Part shown: in pieces, positions 61,102 to 64,000 of the stretch
Position numbering within the stretch: the first letter of the stretch is position 1
How the letters are laid out: every line of letters starts with the position of its first letter
Source: Viridibacterium sp047600765
GTDB taxonomy: Bacteria; Pseudomonadota; Gammaproteobacteria; Burkholderiales; Rhodocyclaceae
Length of the DNA stretch: 64,000 nt
Assembly (NCBI GenBank): GCA_047600765.1
Contig: JASGKF010000002.1
Coordinates: 1,240,001 to 1,304,000, forward strand
Direction: 5' to 3'
The notes under the pieces: model-generated
Databases searched by the model: none
Seen by the model: only the letters and a program-made list of their open reading frames with translations
Told to the model about the DNA's origin: nothing
Program-made: the position numbers and the translations under genes

Positions 61102-62280
61102 TCACGCTGAACGCACCGCTTCGACGATGTTCAACCGCGCCGCACGCCAGGCCGGCAGCACGCCGCCGAAGAAGCCCATCGCCAACGCGAAGATGATGCT
61201 GCCAATGGCAATGCCCGGCGTGAGCTGGAAGGCGAAAGCCAGTTCGGCGAAGGTCTGCCAGTTCATGGTCGAGATTGACACCAGCTGCATGAACGACGCG
61301 CCCGCGAGGCCGACGAGGCCTCCGAGCAAACTCAGCAGCAAGGACTCGCCGAGGAAGGCGATGAGGATGTTGAGGCGCGAGAAGCCAATGGCACGCAGCG
61401 TGCCGATCTCGGCTGTGCGACTCGCCACCGCGCCGTACATGGTGATCATTGCGCCGATCACGGCACCGATGGAGAAGATCACTGACAGCACCGTGCCGAG
61501 GATGCCGATGAAGGCGGCCAGCATCTTCGACTGGTCGGCGTAGAACTGCTGCTCGCGCTTGATCTCGACGGTCAGGCGCGGGTCGTCTTCGATGGCCTTC
61601 TTCATCGCCTCGAACGAGGCGGGCGAGTCGAGCTGCACGATCATCGAGGAATACAGCGTGCGGCGGAAGGCTTGCTGCATCTGCTCGGCGTCGCCCCACA
61701 GCTCGGAGTTGAAGGCCGTCTTGCCCGCATCGAAGATGCCCACCACCTGCCAGTCGCGGCGCGCGAAGTTGAGCGTCTGGCCCAGCCCCACACCCTCGAA
61801 GCCATTGGCGATGCTTCGCCCGACGATGATTTCGTTGCTGCCGGGGCGGAACGTGCGCCCTGCGATGAGTCTGGCTTGCGGACGCAGTGCGAGCCCCAGA
61901 TCGTGCGTGCCGCGAATCGTGATGTTGGAGGGCCCGCCCGTGTCGCGCTTGATCAGCGAGATCAGCACCAGGCATTCCTTCGACAGCATGCTCACGCCAC
62001 CCGGCCCGCGTGCAATGTGCGGCAGGGTTTCGAGGATGTGCGACTGCGTCGTGTCCAGCGAGCTCTGCACCTCGGTCTCGGACGCCGCGCGGATGAGGAT
62101 CACGTTGTCCGGCTGCCCCGTCTGCACCAGCGTCGCCTTGAGTCCCGCTTCGAGCATCTGCACGGCCGTGAACACGAACACCACCAGCGCCATGCCGCCC
62201 GCCGTGAGTACGGTGGTCAGCCGGCGCGTCAGCAGGTTGCGCCAGATGTAGTTGAGGGGGATGCGGGTGCTGAGCTTCAT
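61102..62280 (-). CDS. ABC transporter permease (MacB/FtsX-like)
   Basis: A 392-residue permease with an N-terminal helix (NLLTRRLTTVLTAGGMALVV), a large periplasmic domain and three C-terminal helices with ITMYGAVASRTAEIGTLRAI and GFSRLNILIAFLGE, the FtsX/MacB fold. Its start overlaps the transglutaminase-like gene's stop by four bases. Together with the permease at 62.9 kb it would form a heterodimeric mechanotransmission-type transporter; the ATPase gene is presumably beyond the window edge. Confidence 0.9.
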   Translation of the reverse strand: MKLSTRIPLNYIWRNLLTRRLTTVLTAGGMALVVFVFTAVQMLEAGLKATLVQTGQPDNVILIRAASETEVQSSLDTTQSHILETLPHIARGPGGVSMLSKECLVLISLIKRDTGGPSNITIRGTHDLGLALRPQARLIAGRTFRPGSNEIIVGRSIANGFEGVGLGQTLNFARRDWQVVGIFDAGKTAFNSELWGDAEQMQQAFRRTLYSSMIVQLDSPASFEAMKKAIEDDPRLTVEIKREQQFYADQSKMLAAFIGILGTVLSVIFSIGAVIGAMITMYGAVASRTAEIGTLRAIGFSRLNILIAFLGESLLLSLLGGLVGLAGASFMQLVSISTMNWQTFAELAFAFQLTPGIAIGSIIFALAMGFFGGVLPAWRAARLNIVEAVRSA

Positions 62281-62906
62281 GTCGCTTGCGCCTCCGCATG
62301 CAGCCGAAGCCAGTCCGCCAGCTCCATGTCGGGCAGATCGGCATAGAGCGCAGCGATGTCGTTGTGCGTCGTCAGCGCTGCCGCGATGACGGGCACGGGC
62401 TCGGCAAACAGCCCTGGCAAGTCATGCGTCGCGGCTTCGCTCGTTGCAAAAGCCAGCGCTTCGTGCGGCGGCGAGAATCGCGCATCGACGCCCGGCTTGT
62501 TGCCGCGCGCGTCGATGCGGTACCAGCCATGCCCCTGCAGGAACACTGCGTTGAGCCCGTGCAGGCAGTAGGGCGCGCCGTGCTCGCCTACCGACAGGCG
62601 CTGGTAGCACAGCGCGGCGGGGATGCCATTGGCGCGCAGCAAGGCGGCCAGCAGGTGGCTCTTGGCGTAGCAGTAGCCGGTGCGGTGTTGCAGCACGTCG
62701 GACGCTTTGCAGGTGAGCGGGCCTTGCCGGTAGTCCCAGCTGTGGCGGATCTCGTCGCGTACGAACTCGAAGCAGCGGCGGGCTTTGTCGTAGTCGTTCG
62801 CGAGGCCGCGCGTCAGCTCGGCGGCGAGTGCCGCAACGGCCGGGTGGTCGAAGTCGATGACTTCGCTGCGGGCGAGATAGGGCGACAGGTCGGTGTTCGT
62901 CTTCAT
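62277..62906 (-). CDS. Transglutaminase-like protease domain protein
   Basis: A 209-residue protein of the transglutaminase-like superfamily. The Cys-His-Asp triad is in HRTGYCYAKSHLLAALLRAN, YCLHGLNAVFLQ and WYRIDARGNKPGVD. It has no signal peptide, so it is probably cytoplasmic. The ATG at 62906 shares one base with the upstream permease stop (TGATG), and its stop overlaps the next permease start. Placement between two permease genes suggests processing of the transported or a bound peptide; this is inference. Confidence 0.88.
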   Translation of the reverse strand: MKTNTDLSPYLARSEVIDFDHPAVAALAAELTRGLANDYDKARRCFEFVRDEIRHSWDYRQGPLTCKASDVLQHRTGYCYAKSHLLAALLRANGIPAALCYQRLSVGEHGAPYCLHGLNAVFLQGHGWYRIDARGNKPGVDARFSPPHEALAFATSEAATHDLPGLFAEPVPVIAAALTTHNDIAALYADLPDMELADWLRLHAEAQAT

Positions 62907-64000
62907 CACTGCACCTGCCTCAATCCCTCGACTACCTTCACCTTCGCCGCGCGCAGCGCCGGCAAGCTCGCGGCGATGAAGCCGATCAACACGGCAGCCA
63001 ACCACTGCTGCTGCACCGTGGCGGGCGAGACGTTGAAGACCGGGAAGATGTTGTCCAGCCCGCTACCCACCCAGCGGGCCACCGGCCCCGTTGCGAGGAC
63101 GGCCAGCCCGCCCGCGACCAGCGCGAGTGTCAGCGACTCGGCATACACCAGCAGCGACACCAGCCAGGGGCGGAAGCCCAGCGCCTTGAGCGTGGCGTAC
63201 TCGCGCGTGCGTTCGCGCGCCGACATCGACATGGTGTTGGCCATCACCGCCATGATGATGAGGATGATCACGTAGGACACCAGCTTGATCGCCTCGACGA
63301 TGGTGCCCGTCATCGCCACGAAGCTCAGCTGGAAGGCCTTTTCTGTTTCGGTCAGTGTTTCGGCCAGCGAGTTTTTGAACTCTGTATCGACGCGGCGCGA
63401 CACCGCTGCCGCATCGCGCCCGTCGCGCAGGCCAATGATGAACACGCCGATCTGGTTGCCGCGCTTGGGGAAGAGCTGATTGATGCGCTCGTTGAGGTAG
63501 TCCCACTGGAAGAAGAACTGGTTCTGGTCCGTCGAGCTGCGCGCGCCGTCGTAGATGCCACGGATGATGAACTCGTAATTGCCCGCGATGATGGTGCCGC
63601 GCAGGGGCACCACGTCTCCAATCTTCCAGCCATAGCGGTTCGCCAGCTTGCGTCCCACGATGGCGCCGCGCCGGTCGCGCTTGAAGGCTTCGAGCTGTTC
63701 CGGTGCAATCACGAACTCCGGGTACAGGCGGAAGTAGCTGTTCGCATCCACCGCGAACTGCGGGAAGAAATTCTTCGGCTCGATGTACACGCCACCGAAC
63801 CAGTTCGCCCACGAGATCTCTTGCACACCTTCCACGCCGCGCATGCGCTCGGCGTAGGAGAGCGGCAGCGTGAAGGTCAGCGAGATCGCGCTGCGCGAAA
63901 CCAGACGCTTGTCCGACGCCGCATCCGCCCCCGCATACCAGGCTGACACGACCGTGCGCAGCAGCCCGAAAGCCAGCACCGCGACGACGATGCCGGCGAG
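62906..64000 (-). CDS. ABC transporter permease (FtsX-like), partial
   Basis: The frame is open to the window edge, so the N-terminus is missing; the visible ~364 residues include a periplasmic domain (GVEGVQEISWANWFGGVYIE and FPKRGNQIGVFIIG) and three C-terminal helices with NTMSMSARERTREYATLKAL, the FtsX/MacB signature. It pairs with the permease at 61.1 kb and is translationally linked to the transglutaminase-like gene. Substrate unknown. Confidence 0.9.
   Translation of the reverse strand, partial: LAGIVVAVLAFGLLRTVVSAWYAGADAASDKRLVSRSAISLTFTLPLSYAERMRGVEGVQEISWANWFGGVYIEPKNFFPQFAVDANSYFRLYPEFVIAPEQLEAFKRDRRGAIVGRKLANRYGWKIGDVVPLRGTIIAGNYEFIIRGIYDGARSSTDQNQFFFQWDYLNERINQLFPKRGNQIGVFIIGLRDGRDAAAVSRRVDTEFKNSLAETLTETEKAFQLSFVAMTGTIVEAIKLVSYVIILIIMAVMANTMSMSARERTREYATLKALGFRPWLVSLLVYAESLTLALVAGGLAVLATGPVARWVGSGLDNIFPVFNVSPATVQQQWLAAVLIGFIAASLPALRAAKVKVVEGLRQVQ

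Noticed and set aside
1..64000. CRISPR arrays, insertion sequences, integrases or prophage genes
   Set aside because: No direct-repeat arrays, transposase or phage-type proteins were seen in any frame.

Overview
The window is one high-GC chromosomal segment of a Gram-negative bacterium, most likely a betaproteobacterium of the Rhodocyclales/Burkholderiales type. The evidence is a complete exosortase A (XrtA, PEP-CTERM) exopolysaccharide locus, a bamC lipoprotein gene after dapA, a queA-tgt-yajC-secD-secF cluster, and an exported RNase/barstar pair next to dut. Coding density is very high, many genes overlap by four bases (ATGA or GTGA), and GTG starts are common. I see no rRNA, CRISPR array, insertion sequence or prophage.

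Positions 1-36 kb hold exopolysaccharide and XrtA genes in several blocks. The first plus-strand block (1-19.8 kb) encodes an outer-membrane beta-barrel (cut by the window edge), an ExeA-like ATPase, a polysaccharide deacetylase, a FemAB-like protein, a sugar transferase, exosortase A fused to an EpsI domain, an asparagine-synthase-like amidotransferase and a second sugar transferase. It continues with a membrane protein, an AlgD-type GDP-mannose dehydrogenase, two more glycosyltransferases, a 56-residue membrane protein, an O-antigen-ligase-like gene broken at a run of nine G, a deacetylase-glycosyltransferase fusion and another deacetylase. A minus-strand block (19.8-27.8 kb) follows with a CelD/FemAB-like acyltransferase, a Wzx-type flippase, a PLP-dependent decarboxylase, an acyl-CoA ligase, a second CelD-like protein and an ArnT-like membrane glycosyltransferase. 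Divergent from it are an acyl carrier protein and two alpha/beta hydrolases (27.9-29.9 kb). The minus-strand group at 29.9-35.9 kb adds an SMR-type transporter, a GT39-like protein, a HAD-UbiA fusion, an SGNH-like protein and an MBOAT O-acyltransferase. Together these could make, export, O-acetylate and deacetylate a uronic-acid-containing polysaccharide and sort PEP-CTERM proteins at the cell surface.

Positions 36-43 kb carry argB, an isolated 785-residue lipoprotein resembling polysaccharide lyases, and a compact coaBC-dut-RNase-barstar-nudB operon. Positions 43-52 kb are housekeeping genes on the plus strand: radC, rpmB-rpmG, a DAHP synthase, a DUF1015 protein, a histone-deacetylase-like hydrolase, dapA, bamC and a copper-type P-type ATPase. 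At 52.3 kb lies a PEP-CTERM protein, a probable substrate of the XrtA system, preceded by a good match to a sigma-54 promoter. Positions 53-64 kb hold secF, secD, yajC, tgt, queA, tRNA-Leu(CAA), an oligopeptide-type solute-binding protein, a small helix-hairpin-helix protein and an FtsX/MacB-type permease pair enclosing a transglutaminase-like gene.

Three genes (the O-antigen ligase, queA and the solute-binding protein) are each restored to a family-typical C-terminus by removing a single base. Three such +1 events in 64 kb suggest sequencing or assembly error at least in part, although the poly-G event could also be phase variation.
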